The notes under the pieces: model-generated
Databases searched by the model: none
What the model was told of the DNA's origin: nothing
Seen by the model: only the letters and a program-made list of their open reading frames with translations
NCBI RefSeq assembly: GCF_012932445.1
Contig: NZ_JAAIIJ010000002.1
Coordinates: 186,001 to 250,000, forward strand
Source of the DNA: Bifidobacterium panos
GTDB lineage: Bacteria > Actinomycetota > Actinomycetes > Actinomycetales > Bifidobacteriaceae
Direction: 5' to 3'
DNA: 64,000 nt
Shown: in pieces, positions 10,685-19,179 of the stretch
Layout of the letters: each line of letters opens with the position of its first letter
Position numbering within the stretch: position 1 is the stretch's first letter
Made by a program: the position numbers and the translations under genes

Positions 10685-10708
10685 GATTTTTCCTTTAACT
10701 TTCTGTGA

Positions 10709-11179
10709 TTACCAGCGGTAGTGGGCGAAGGCCTTGTTGGCCTCGGCCATCTTGTGGGTGTCCTCGCGGCGCTTCACGGAAGCACCGAGGCCGTTGGAGG
10801 CGTCGAGGATTTCGTTGGCCAGACGCTCGGCCATGGTCTTCTCGCGACGGGCGCGGGAGAAGTCGGTCAGCCAGCGCAGCGACAGCGTGTTCGCACGGGC
10901 GGGCTTGACCTCGACCGGCACCTGGTAGGTGGCGCCACCGACGCGGCGGGAACGCACCTCAAGGGACGGGCGGATGTTGTCCAGCGCGCGCTTCAGCACG
11001 GCCACCGGCTCCTGCTCGGTCTTCTCCTTGACCATATCGAGCGCGGAATAGACGATGTCCTCGGCGATCGACTTCTTGCCGTCGAGGAGAATCTTGTTGA
11101 TGAGCTGAGCCACGACGGTCGAACCGTAGATCGGATCGGGCAGCAGCTGATGCTTCTTGGCAGGTCCTTTACGTGACAT
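10709..11179 (-). CDS. rpsG: 30S ribosomal protein S7
   Basis: A 156-residue protein that nucleates assembly of the 16S rRNA 3' domain. The start [10 protein letters not shown] and the segments [33 protein letters not shown] and [20 protein letters not shown] are typical. It follows rpsL by five bases. Confidence 0.99.
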   Translation of the reverse strand: MSRKGPAKKHQLLPDPIYGSTVVAQLINKILLDGKKSIAEDIVYSALDMVKEKTEQEPVAVLKRALDNIRPSLEVRSRRVGGATYQVPVEVKPARANTLSLRWLTDFSRARREKTMAERLANEILDASNGLGASVKRREDTHKMAEANKAFAHYRW

Positions 11180-11184
11180 ATCTC

Positions 11185-11556
11185 TTACTTCGCCTTCTTT
11201 GCTCCGTACAGGGAACGACCCTGCTTGCGATCCTTGACGCCCTGGGTATCGAGTGCGCCGCGCACGATGTGATAGCGCACGCCCGGCAGATCCTTGACAC
11301 GGCCGCCGCGCACGAGCACGATGGAGTGCTCCTGCAGGTTGTGGCCCTCGCCCGGAATGTAGGCGGTGACTTCGATGCCCGAGGAAAGGCGCACACGGGC
11401 GACCTTACGCAGAGCCGAGTTCGGCTTCTTCGGGGTGGTGGTATACACACGGGTGCACACGCCGCGACGCAGCGGGCTGCCCTTCAGCGCCAAAGTCTTC
11501 GACTTCTTCGGCTTTGCCTGACGTCCCTTGCGGACGAGCTGTTCAATAGTAGGCAA
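11185..11556 (-). CDS. rpsL: 30S ribosomal protein S12
   Basis: A 123-residue decoding-centre protein and first gene of the str operon. The loop [14 protein letters not shown] carries Lys at the position equal to E. coli Lys43, and [11 protein letters not shown] carries Lys at the Lys88 equivalent. The two classical streptomycin-resistance positions are therefore wild type. The operon promoter lies upstream within the 11557-12109 spacer. Confidence 0.99.
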   Translation of the reverse strand: MPTIEQLVRKGRQAKPKKSKTLALKGSPLRRGVCTRVYTTTPKKPNSALRKVARVRLSSGIEVTAYIPGEGHNLQEHSIVLVRGGRVKDLPGVRYHIVRGALDTQGVKDRKQGRSLYGAKKAK

Positions 11557-12109
11557 CTTGAATTCTCCGATTCAGTGGTTCTTCTTGTCTTCGTGCAGCC
11601 GTCACACTGCGCCCGCACTTTACGCAACTGAATCGTAAAGATAGCCACAGTCCACCGGCCCGATGGCCCGCTTGTCTCTCGCCGCCGCATTGCTGCGCGC
11701 AATTCAACCGATTCGCGGGATACCCCAACGCGCACGCCTATCACATAAGGCACGCCGTTGGCACACACAAGGAACTATATTTCCAGCCGCCGCGGACAAC
11801 GCCACGCCAACGGCAAGTGACCCCGGGGAGAAATCTCCGCCCGGGGCCACCGTCATAAAACTTTTGACTATCGCCTCTACCACTATCAATCGTATTGTTT
11901 GCAACGCTCCGGCCTCTTTGCCGTATCACCTTCGCTGCTGGTATCAGTATACCAAAAACGGCGTGGAAACGCCAGTTGCGCTCTGAGCGTTATCGCGGGT
12001 CTCGCAGGCTTGGTGAACCGCGACACGACACACGGCACGGCATTCCTCCGCACGATTGTGTATAGTGTTCCTCTGTTGTGTGTTTCGGTTCGCCGAACAC
12101 ATGAATATG
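11557..12109. other. Spacer between rpsL and tRNA-His, with one strong hairpin
   Basis: About 550 bp with no convincing gene. It must hold the str operon promoter (minus strand) and the tRNA-His promoter (plus strand). The main visible structure is the GC-rich hairpin at 11817-11850. A TATAGT box at 12061-12066 is a reasonable -10 for tRNA-His, but no good -35 was found. Confidence 0.6.
11817..11850 (-). promoter_or_regulatory. GC-rich hairpin in the rpsL leader region
   Basis: The arms GTGACCCCGGGGAGA and TCTCCGCCCGGGGCCAC form a long stem with a very short loop and only one mismatch and a small bulge. It sits about 260 bp upstream of rpsL. Depending on the transcription start it could be a leader structure of the str operon or a terminator of something read from the right. 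Neither direction has a good T-run. Confidence 0.5.
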
Positions 12110-12185
12110 GTGGCCATAGCTCAGTTGGTAGAGCATCTGATTGTGGTTCAGAAGGTCGCGCGTTCGAGCCGCGTTGGCCACCCCA
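12110..12185 (+). tRNA. tRNA-His (GTG anticodon)
   Basis: Cloverleaf read directly: acceptor GTGGCCA/TGGCCAC, D-arm GCTCAGTTGGTAGAGC, anticodon arm TCTGATTGTGGTTCAGA with anticodon GTG, and T-arm GCGCGTTCGAGCCGCGT. A G at 12109 can serve as the extra G-1 that marks tRNA-His, opposite C73 at 12182. CCA is encoded at 12183-12185. Confidence 0.96.
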
Positions 12186-12187
12186 GC

Positions 12188-12217
12188 AGCCTCTCCCATG
12201 CGGAGAGGCTTTTGTTT
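12188..12217 (+). terminator. Intrinsic terminator of tRNA-His
   Basis: AGCCTCTCC and GGAGAGGCT form a nine-base stem with a five-base loop, followed by TTTGTTTT. It starts three bases after the tRNA and ends just before the ribosome-binding site of the next gene. Confidence 0.9.
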
Positions 12218-12234
12218 TATCAAGGAAGGCAACC

Positions 12235-13425
12235 GTGACGCGCAAATATCTGACTTCGGAACGCGCCGCTCTGTTTGAACCGAACGCGTATATCTCCATG
12301 CTCGTGACGCTGGAAGGCGACTTGGAGCCGGAACGCATCGAGCGCGCCGTCAATGCGGCATACGCGGCCAACGAAAGCACCATGTCGAGAATCGTACTTG
12401 AAGCCGACGGCTCCGCCTATTACGACAGGCTTAAGGTCAGCGGATGCCGGGTAAGCGTGGACGAACGCGATATGCAGACGGTTCTGCACGAAAGCGAAAA
12501 GAAGCCATTCGCCCTGATGAACGGGGAACTGGTGCGCACGTTCATCCTGCCCGGCAACGACACCACCGCGCTGTTCATCCACGCCCATAATCTGGCTGGC
12601 GACGGATTGTCCATGCTCATCCTCATCTCCGACATGCTCGACGCGCTTTCAGGCGCAACGCTGACTTATAAGCCGATGAGGCTTGCAGACCGCTCATTTC
12701 TCGAAGGCAAGGCGCAACTGCCGATGTTGACGCGTTTGTATACGAAACGTGTCAACCGACAGTGGGAGAAGACGGGGCGCACGTTCGGTTGGGACGACTA
12801 TCAGGCCGTGCATGAGAGGTATTGGAAGCATCACGCCACCCACTTTGAGATCACGACCCACAGCGTGCGCGATCTCAAAGCACATTGCGCTCCCGGAACC
12901 ACAATCACCGACCTGCTCGTCACCGACCTGCTGAAAGACAATCCGCAGTGCCGCAACATCGGCATCCCCATCAGCATTCGCGAAGCGGAGGACTGCGGCA
13001 TGTCGAATATGGTGTCCGCCATTCCCCTGTCCCACGAGTATGACGCCCGGAAAACCTTCGATGAGAACCTGCGTATGGTTCATCAGGAGATTCGCAAATA
13101 TCTGGCCATCACGCAGATGAAGTACTTCGTTTTGCTGTTCGTGATGGAGTTGAGCCCTTCGCTGGTCGACTCGGTGCTGTTGCAGACGCACGGCTGTTTC
13201 GATGGCAAGGTGTCGGCGCAACTGGCCGAAGCCATAGGATGCACCGATAAGAACATGCGCGACTTGGGCATCACCAATCTGGGGAATATTGACATCGAAA
13301 CCCAGCGGGGCGATTTTGCGGTGCGCGACATTCTGTTTATTCCACCGAACGTGTCATACACGCGTCAGGTGTTTGGCGCGGCAAGTCTTGGAGACACACT
13401 CACCCTCTGCCGCAGCAACGCCTGA
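12235..13425 (+). CDS. Condensation-domain-like acyltransferase, stand-alone
   Basis: The product is 396 residues from a GTG at 12235, with AAGGAAGG six bases upstream. The frame stays open upstream through the tRNA but that part cannot be coding. The core motif HAHNLAGDGLS near residue 116 resembles the HHxxxDG active-site motif of the chloramphenicol acetyltransferase/NRPS condensation/BAHD fold. The second typical region of the fold is seen as IGIPISIREAEDCGMSNMVSAI. No carrier or adenylation domain is fused or nearby, so it is probably a free-standing acyl or aminoacyl transferase. Substrate is unknown. Neighbours (tRNA-His, phosphate uptake) do not suggest a pathway. Confidence 0.7.
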   Translation: MTRKYLTSERAALFEPNAYISMLVTLEGDLEPERIERAVNAAYAANESTMSRIVLEADGSAYYDRLKVSGCRVSVDERDMQTVLHESEKKPFALMNGELVRTFILPGNDTTALFIHAHNLAGDGLSMLILISDMLDALSGATLTYKPMRLADRSFLEGKAQLPMLTRLYTKRVNRQWEKTGRTFGWDDYQAVHERYWKHHATHFEITTHSVRDLKAHCAPGTTITDLLVTDLLKDNPQCRNIGIPISIREAEDCGMSNMVSAIPLSHEYDARKTFDENLRMVHQEIRKYLAITQMKYFVLLFVMELSPSLVDSVLLQTHGCFDGKVSAQLAEAIGCTDKNMRDLGITNLGNIDIETQRGDFAVRDILFIPPNVSYTRQVFGAASLGDTLTLCRSNA

Positions 13426-13487
13426 AGCTGCGGCAACGCCTGAGGCCACGGCAAAAACAAACTCGCCTCACACTTGCTCAAACATGT

Positions 13488-13739
13488 TTATGCCTGTTGG
13501 AGGGCGTGGAGTTCCTCTTCGAGCTGCTGGATGCGCAGGGCTTGCGCGGCGATGAGGTGATCGCGTGGGTCAGTAGTGCCACAGGTCCCGCGGTTTGGCG
13601 TGTGCTTCCACCGGGCGAACGCACGCTCGATGCGATCACAGCCGATGATCTTGAAATTCGAGACGGCTTCACGAATCTGGGCAGTGGGCTTCTCGCCCGC
13701 ATGGTAACGACGCATGCACTCCATATTAAACCAATCCAT
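13488..13739 (-). CDS. Small helical protein, possible IS3-type OrfA remnant
   Basis: About 84 residues from MDWFNMEC. The frame can extend upstream to 13823, but no start has a clear ribosome-binding site. The middle (AGEKPTAQIREAV, then IGCDRIERAFARWKH) looks like the helix-turn-helix part of an IS3-family OrfA. The C-terminus (ALRIQQLEEELHALQQA) is a coiled-coil heptad run. No OrfB, inverted ends or target duplication are visible, so it would be a decayed element. It could instead be an unrelated small DNA-binding protein. Confidence 0.4.
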   Translation of the reverse strand: MDWFNMECMRRYHAGEKPTAQIREAVSNFKIIGCDRIERAFARWKHTPNRGTCGTTDPRDHLIAAQALRIQQLEEELHALQQA

Positions 13740-13952
13740 GTAATAAAACACGACGACACATCGATTCCGTCCACTGCTGCAATTGACGACAGCTTGGATT
13801 GACTGGCTGCCATCGACCGGCATCGCCCGTTAAGGGGGTGAGGGACACAAGGGAGTCGTGCTACTGACGAAAGGCAACAACGGCAATCGATGTTGCCCGC
13901 TGAGGGGGGTGACGGACAGCACATCTGAGTCGTACTGTCCGTCAGACAAAAT

Positions 13953-14186
13953 GTGCAACTAATGAGCCACGCCGAAAGGCGGGGCCGATTTCCCGTCCAA
14001 CTAAAGCCGGATTGCGACAACCCACTGGGCTGTCGCTACGATTTGGCTAATCGTAGATCAGCCAAATCGTGCAACTAATGAATCCCACCAAAAGGCGGGA
14101 TCAATTTTCTGTCCAGCTGAAGCCGGATTGCGACAACCCACCGGGTTGTCGCTACGTTTCGGCTGATCTACGATCAGCCAAAACGT
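13953..14186. repeat. 116-bp tandem direct repeat (two copies) full of hairpins
   Basis: GTGCAACTAATGA begins copies at 13953 and 14069. The copies are highly similar over about 118 bp. Each contains a CCGCC/GGCGG hairpin, a GCGACAACCCA/GGTTGTCGC hairpin and a final long palindrome; in copy 2 the last one is ACGTTTCGGCTGATC against GATCAGCCAAAACGT. The right-hand palindrome overlaps the pstB stop codon (14174-14176), so it probably acts as the pst terminator or as mRNA 3'-end protection. Further left (13860-13950) there are two more short hairpins, for example TGACGGACAG/CTGTCCGTCA. Confidence 0.8.
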
Positions 14187-14953
14187 CCCGATACGTAGCG
14201 CTCGGCTTCTTCGTTCTGGGGGTTGTTGAACATGGTGGTGGTATCGGTGAAGTACTCCAGATGGCCGGGCTGGCCGACGGCCTTCAGGTTGAAGAAGGCG
14301 GTGTAGTCGGCGATACGCGCGGCCTGCTGCATGTTGTGCGTCACGATGACGATGGTGTAATCGTTCTTCAGCTCGTTGATCAGATCCTCGACGGCCAGGG
14401 TGGAAATCGGGTCGAGCGCGGAGCACGGCTCATCCATCAGCAGCACCTGCGGGTGCACGGCCACGGCGCGCGCGATGCACAGCCTCTGCTGCTGGCCGCC
14501 CGACAAGCCGATGCCGGGATTGTCCAGACGATCCTTGACCTCGTTCCACAGGTTCGCGCCGCGCAACGCCCACTCGACCAGATCGTCGGCGTCCGACTTG
14601 CTGATCTTGCGGTTGTTGAGCTTGACGCCCGCGAGCACGTTCTCGCGGATGGACATGGTGGGGAACGGGTTCGGGCGCTGGAACACCATGCCGACGTCGC
14701 GGCGCACGGCCACCGGGTCGACGTCCTTGGCGTACAGGTTCTTGCCTTCGAGCAGCACCTCGCCCTCGCAGTGCGCGCCGGGGATGATCTCGTGCATGCG
14801 GTCGAGTGTGCGCAGCACCGTCGACTTGCCGCAACCGGAGGGGCCGATGAAGGCGGTGACCTTGTTGGCTTCAATGTTGATGTTCACATCTTCCACGGCC
14901 AGGAAGCTGCCGTAATAGATGTTCAGATGATTGACATCGATGCGTTGTCCCAT
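14174..14953 (-). CDS. pstB: Phosphate ABC transporter ATP-binding protein
   Basis: A 259-residue ATPase that energises high-affinity phosphate import. Walker A is [14 protein letters not shown], the signature is [14 protein letters not shown], Walker B is [12 protein letters not shown] and the switch His lies in [10 protein letters not shown]. The family-specific [16 protein letters not shown] is present. It is the last gene of pstSCAB. AAGGAA precedes the ATG. Confidence 0.98.
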   Translation of the reverse strand: MGQRIDVNHLNIYYGSFLAVEDVNINIEANKVTAFIGPSGCGKSTVLRTLDRMHEIIPGAHCEGEVLLEGKNLYAKDVDPVAVRRDVGMVFQRPNPFPTMSIRENVLAGVKLNNRKISKSDADDLVEWALRGANLWNEVKDRLDNPGIGLSGGQQQRLCIARAVAVHPQVLLMDEPCSALDPISTLAVEDLINELKNDYTIVIVTHNMQQAARIADYTAFFNLKAVGQPGHLEYFTDTTTMFNNPQNEEAERYVSGRFG

Positions 14954-15023
14954 GAGATGTTCCTTGAATTGATTGAAGTTTACGACGTTTCTTGCTTTGC
15001 GTTTGCCTTGCGTGCCGGCTGGC

Positions 15024-16010
15024 TCACCGCTCGGATTTGACGGCGAACACCTTCGCCACCAGGCGTCCGATGAGGTTCAAGACGAGCACAATGAGGATCA
15101 GCACCAGAGCGGCGGCCCAGGCGCGTTCCATCGGAATGGTGGTGACGCACGAGGCGTCCGCACCGGCCGGGCAGGTCGCGTTGAGCTTGGAATATTCCTG
15201 ATAGACATAGACCGGCAGTGTGGTCATCTGCCCGCCGAACAGGTTGAAGTTCGTGGAGACGATGAAGCCGGCCGTCATCAGCAGCGGGGCGGTTTCGCCG
15301 ATCACACGCGCGATGGCGAGAATGCAGCCCGAGACGATGCCCGGCAATGCGGTGCGCAACACGATTTTGGTGATGGTGCGCTGTTTGGTGACGCCCAGCG
15401 CATAGGAGGCCTCGCGCAAATCGTGCGGCACGATCTTGAGCATTTCCTCGCTGGACTTCACCACGGTCGGCAGCATCAGCAGCGAAAGAGCCACGGAGCC
15501 TTCGAAGCCGTTGATGGTGCCGGGGCCGATGAGAATGGCGAACATCGAGAACGCGAACAGACCGGCCACGATGGAGGGAATGCCGCTCATCACGTCCACC
15601 AGCAGGGTGATGGCGCGGGCGAGCTTGCCATGGTTGGAATATTCCACCAAGTACACCGCGCACATCAGGCCGATGGGAATCGAAATGACCATCGCGCCAA
15701 AGGTGATCTCCAGCGTGCCGATGATGGCGTGCAACACACCGCCGTAGCCGCCGGAAGGGGTGGCGTTACCGCCCACCACACCGGTCATGTTATAGCTCAA
15801 AAAGTTCAGGTTCAGACGCTTGGCGCCGTTGACGATGGTGGTCCACAGCACGGAGACGAGCGGAATCAGCGCAATCACGAAGGCCAGCGCGATCAGCACC
15901 TTCATGGCGGCGTCCTTGCGTTTGCGCGCGGCCACGAAGGAGCGGGTGGGCTTGAACTTGTCGAAGTCGATGACGGGCGCGCCGTCCATCGGGGATTCTT
16001 CTGCCATCAT
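15024..16010 (-). CDS. pstA: Phosphate ABC transporter permease PstA
   Basis: A 328-residue inner-membrane permease. A hydrophilic N-terminus is followed by six hydrophobic segments, the first around residues 38-58 ([19 protein letters not shown]). The permease coupling loop is [21 protein letters not shown]. The ATG at 16010 overlaps the pstC TGA (ATGA), indicating coupled translation and balanced amounts of the two permease subunits. Confidence 0.97.
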   Translation of the reverse strand: MMAEESPMDGAPVIDFDKFKPTRSFVAARKRKDAAMKVLIALAFVIALIPLVSVLWTTIVNGAKRLNLNFLSYNMTGVVGGNATPSGGYGGVLHAIIGTLEITFGAMVISIPIGLMCAVYLVEYSNHGKLARAITLLVDVMSGIPSIVAGLFAFSMFAILIGPGTINGFEGSVALSLLMLPTVVKSSEEMLKIVPHDLREASYALGVTKQRTITKIVLRTALPGIVSGCILAIARVIGETAPLLMTAGFIVSTNFNLFGGQMTTLPVYVYQEYSKLNATCPAGADASCVTTIPMERAWAAALVLILIVLVLNLIGRLVAKVFAVKSER

Positions 16011-16960
16011 GCACTCGCTTTCTCGGTGATCTTACGGGCGATGAAGTTCACCACGAAGGTGATGAGGAACAGCACCAGGCCGGTGCCGATCAGCACCGAG
16101 ACGCCCAGGGAGTTCGCTTCCGGGTATTGCGCGGCGATATTGGCCGCGATGGTCTGGTTCTGGGAGGCCTGCAACAGTTTGATCGAATAGTTCAGGCCTG
16201 GCGACAGAATCATCAGCACGGCCATCGTCTCGCCCAGCGCGCGGCCCAACCCCAGCATGGAGGCGGACACGATGCCCGACTTGCCGAACGGCAGCACGGC
16301 GAGCTTGATCATCTCCCATTTGGTGGCGCCGAGTGCCAGCGCCGCCTCCTCCTGCAGGCGCGGGGTCTGCATGAAGATGTCGCGCGACATGGAGGTGATG
16401 ATCGGCAGGATCATGACGGCCAACACCACCGCCACGGTGGCGACGGTGCGCGAGGGGTTGGCGGCGGGGCCGGCGAACAGCGGAACCCAGCCGAAGGTTT
16501 CCGCCACCCAATTCCAGAACGGGAAAATCGAGGGCACCAGCACCAAGCCACCCCACAAGCCGTAAATCACCGAGGGGATGGCGGCGAGCAGATCCACCAC
16601 GTAACTTAAAGCGGTGGCGAGCTTCTTGGGGGCGTAATGCGAAATGAACAGCGCAATGCCCACCGAGATGAAGAAGGAAATCACCAGCGCCAGCGCCGAC
16701 ACCAGCACGGTGCCGAACAGCAGCGGGCCGACATACTCCCAGAAATTGGTGGCTTTGCCGCCGGTGAAGTTGACGATGGTCTCGCTGTTGGCCTTCTGGT
16801 CGCCGCCGATGAGCGGCCAGGCGCGGAACAGCAGGAACAGCGCCACCGCGGCGAGCACCAGCAGAATGAGGATGCCGCAGCCGTAGGCGATGCCTTTGAA
16901 CACCTTGTCGGCGGCTTTGCCTGAAGGCCGGCTGACAGCCGTGTTGTCTTGCGAACTCAC
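16007..16960 (-). CDS. pstC: Phosphate ABC transporter permease PstC
   Basis: A 317-residue permease that pairs with PstA. It has six predicted membrane segments, the first at about residues 25-48, and the coupling loop EEAALALGATKWEMIKLAVLP. The start is GTG at 16960, with AAGGAGA seven bases upstream. The 137-bp gap to pstS contains a GC-rich stretch with CCACCCTC/GAGGGTGG arms that may lower downstream expression relative to the binding protein. Confidence 0.97.
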   Translation of the reverse strand: MSSQDNTAVSRPSGKAADKVFKGIAYGCGILILLVLAAVALFLLFRAWPLIGGDQKANSETIVNFTGGKATNFWEYVGPLLFGTVLVSALALVISFFISVGIALFISHYAPKKLATALSYVVDLLAAIPSVIYGLWGGLVLVPSIFPFWNWVAETFGWVPLFAGPAANPSRTVATVAVVLAVMILPIITSMSRDIFMQTPRLQEEAALALGATKWEMIKLAVLPFGKSGIVSASMLGLGRALGETMAVLMILSPGLNYSIKLLQASQNQTIAANIAAQYPEANSLGVSVLIGTGLVLFLITFVVNFIARKITEKASA

Positions 16961-17097
16961 AGGTTCTCCTTGAAACGAAACGTTGGTCTCCCGCTGGCGT
17001 CAGGGGCAAGCGGAGGGTGGTGACGTGCGAGCCGTTGCAACCACCCTCAGTCGAGCTTACGCCCGCCAGCCCCCGTTTTCGTCAGCGGGATTCCAGG

Positions 17098-18222
17098 TCA
17101 CTTGGTTTCGATGGCCTCGATGGAGGCGCTGATTTTCTTGGTCAGGCTGCTGGGCAGCGGCGCGGTGCCGGCCGCCTGCTGGGCGGCTTTCTGGCCTTCG
17201 TCGCTGGTGACGTAGGTGAGCCATGACTTGGCGAACTGGGCAGTCTTTGCGTCCTTGTAGGCCGGGCAGACGATGTCATAGGAGACCAGCACGATCGGAT
17301 AGGCGCCGTCCGCTTCGGTGTTGTGGTTGAGCTTGACGACCACGCGGTTGTCGCCATTGGCGGAGGAATCGATTTCGGAATCCTCGACCACCTTGGAGCC
17401 AGCTTCGGCGGAAATCTCGGTGTACTTGTTGCCGACCTTGACGGCCACGGTGCCGAGAGTGCCCACCTGGGAGAAGTCGGCGTAACCGATGGTGCCGTCG
17501 GCCTGCTTGACGGTGGAAATCACGCCGGAGGTGCCCTTGGCGCCCTGGCCGACCTCGTTCGGCCAGTTCTCGGACAGGTCATACCCCCACGCGTCGGGGG
17601 CCACGTCCTTGAAGTAGCTCACGAAGTTCTGCGTAGTGCCGGACTTGTCGGAGCGGTGCACCACGGTGATCGCGGTGTCGGGCAGGTCGAGATTCTGGTT
17701 CTGCGACTTGATGGCCTCGTCATTCCACTTGGTGATCTTGCCGTCGAAAATCTTGGCAATGGTTTGCGCGTCCATGTTGATGTGCTTGCCCGCGTCCGAG
17801 ATGCCCTTCAGGTTGAACACCACGGCGATCGGAGAGACATACACCGGCACGTCGAAGGCGGTGCCGGAGGCGCACACCTCCTTGGACTGCTCGATTTCGT
17901 CGTCCGCGAGCGCCTTGTCGGAGCCGGCCCATGCGGTGGCGCCAGTCAGGAAAGTGGACACGCCCGCGCCGGAGCCGGAGGGGTTGTAGGCGATCTTGGC
18001 GTCGGGGTTCGAGCCTTGGAAGCCCGCGATCCACGCATCGACGGCGGCCGACTGGGAGGAGGCGCCGGCACCGGCGAAGTCGCCGGAGATCTTGGTGGTG
18101 GTTTCGGCGGTGGAGCCGCTGGACGACGTGGTGGCGGTGTTGTCACCGCAAGCGGCCAAGGAGGTCAGCAGCCCCAAGCCACAAACGGCGGCCAGCGAAC
18201 GAACGAAAACATTCTTGCTCAT
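17098..18222 (-). CDS. pstS: Phosphate-binding lipoprotein PstS
   Basis: A 374-residue surface lipoprotein that captures phosphate for PstCAB. The lipobox is LTSLAAC with the lipidated Cys near residue 25, followed by a Ser/Thr-rich linker. Binding-site segments are GAGASSQSAAVDAW and VHRSDKSGTTQNFVSY. The start has AGAGGAAAAG upstream. It is first in pstSCAB and lies just downstream of regX3, so it is probably induced by the two-component system under phosphate limitation (inference from context). Confidence 0.97.
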   Translation of the reverse strand: MSKNVFVRSLAAVCGLGLLTSLAACGDNTATTSSSGSTAETTTKISGDFAGAGASSQSAAVDAWIAGFQGSNPDAKIAYNPSGSGAGVSTFLTGATAWAGSDKALADDEIEQSKEVCASGTAFDVPVYVSPIAVVFNLKGISDAGKHINMDAQTIAKIFDGKITKWNDEAIKSQNQNLDLPDTAITVVHRSDKSGTTQNFVSYFKDVAPDAWGYDLSENWPNEVGQGAKGTSGVISTVKQADGTIGYADFSQVGTLGTVAVKVGNKYTEISAEAGSKVVEDSEIDSSANGDNRVVVKLNHNTEADGAYPIVLVSYDIVCPAYKDAKTAQFAKSWLTYVTSDEGQKAAQQAAGTAPLPSSLTKKISASIEAIETK

Positions 18223-18381
18223 AATTCTTTTCCTCTGTCAACTTTCGTGGCGGCGCATATTCGCACCGCCGTTCTTCATGACAATTACCAGCCTATGTGC
18301 GCCGCGGGCACCGCCAAACCAAACTCGGTGAACGGAAGATGAACAATTGCCCACTTTCACCCCCACCCGCTCCACCACACC

Positions 18382-18467
18382 CCATGGCGCGGTGTTCCCA
18401 TGGCGCGGTATTGGCTAAATATCAACGTTTTACGGCGACGCAACGCGGGAAGAACACCGCGCCATGG
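18382..18467. repeat. 86-bp double-palindrome element, copy A
   Basis: It starts CCATGGCGCGGTGTT, repeats CCATGGCGCGGTATT at once, and ends AACACCGCGCCATGG with AACGTT near the middle. The inner right arm is degenerate compared with copy B at 20563-20648, which has the same total length. It lies between the regX3 stop (18472) and the pstS promoter region. Confidence 0.85.
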
Positions 18468-18471
18468 AAAA

Positions 18472-19179
18472 TTACGGGGTTGGGGCGTCGATTTTGTAGC
18501 CTAGGCCGCGCACGGTGGTCAGGTATGTGGGACGCGCCGGGTTTTCCTCGATTTTGGCGCGCACGCGCTTGACGTGCACGTCGAGCGTTTTGGTATCGCC
18601 CACGTAATCGGCACCCCACACGCGGTCGATGAGCTGGTGGCGCGTGAGCACGCGACCCTTGTTCTGCATCAGGTATTCGAGCAGCTCGAACTCCTTGAGC
18701 GGGAAGAACACCGACGCGCCGCGCACACTGACCTGATGACTGCCGACGTGCATCACGATGTCGCCGCACACCAGCGGCAGGTCGTCGTCCGGCGCACCCG
18801 AGCCGGCTTGCTGGGGAGCTTGGTTGCGGCGCATCACCGCGCGGATGCGAGCCAACAGTTCGCGGAAGGAGTACGGTTTGGTGACATAATCGTCTGCACC
18901 GATTTCGAGGCCCACCACCTTGTCGATTTCCGCGCTTTTGGCGGTGAGCATGATGATCGGCACGCGGCTTTGCTCGCGAATGCGGCGGCACAGCGCGGTG
19001 CCGTCGATGCCGGGGAGCATCAAGTCGAGCAACACCAAGTCGACGCCGCCGTGGGTGAACAGCTCCAGTCCCTCCTCGCCGGTGGCCGCGGCGGAGACCT
19101 CGTAGCCTTCGCGGGTGAGCTGGTAGATCAGCGGCTCGCGGTAGGATTCCTCGTCTTCCACAACAAGAATGCGGGTCAT
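18472..19179 (-). CDS. regX3: Response regulator, OmpR/PhoB family (RegX3-like)
   Basis: A 235-residue transcription factor for phosphate starvation. The receiver domain has acidic residues in VVEDEES, the phospho-acceptor Asp in LVLLDLMLPGIDG, and Lys in VTKPYSF. The C-terminal winged helix includes LKEFELLEYLMQNKGRVLTR and VHVKRVRAKIEENPA. The ATG at 19179 overlaps the kinase stop (ATGA) and has GGAGGAAAGG upstream. A 111-base upstream extension is rejected because it would run into the kinase gene. Position next to pstSCAB supports the PhoP/RegX3 assignment. Confidence 0.93.
   Translation of the reverse strand: MTRILVVEDEESYREPLIYQLTREGYEVSAAATGEEGLELFTHGGVDLVLLDLMLPGIDGTALCRRIREQSRVPIIMLTAKSAEIDKVVGLEIGADDYVTKPYSFRELLARIRAVMRRNQAPQQAGSGAPDDDLPLVCGDIVMHVGSHQVSVRGASVFFPLKEFELLEYLMQNKGRVLTRHQLIDRVWGADYVGDTKTLDVHVKRVRAKIEENPARPTYLTTVRGLGYKIDAPTP

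Noticed and set aside
8543-10708. 721-residue gene antisense to fusA
   Set aside because: Mirror of a high-GC coding region. fusA is certain on the other strand.
11899-12234. Upstream extension of the condensation-like gene
   Set aside because: The open frame passes through tRNA-His and its terminator; the GTG at 12235 with AAGGAAGG is the sensible start.
14058-14173. Coding extension beyond pstB
   Set aside because: Frames here are read-through of the tandem hairpin repeat; PstB ends at its normal length.
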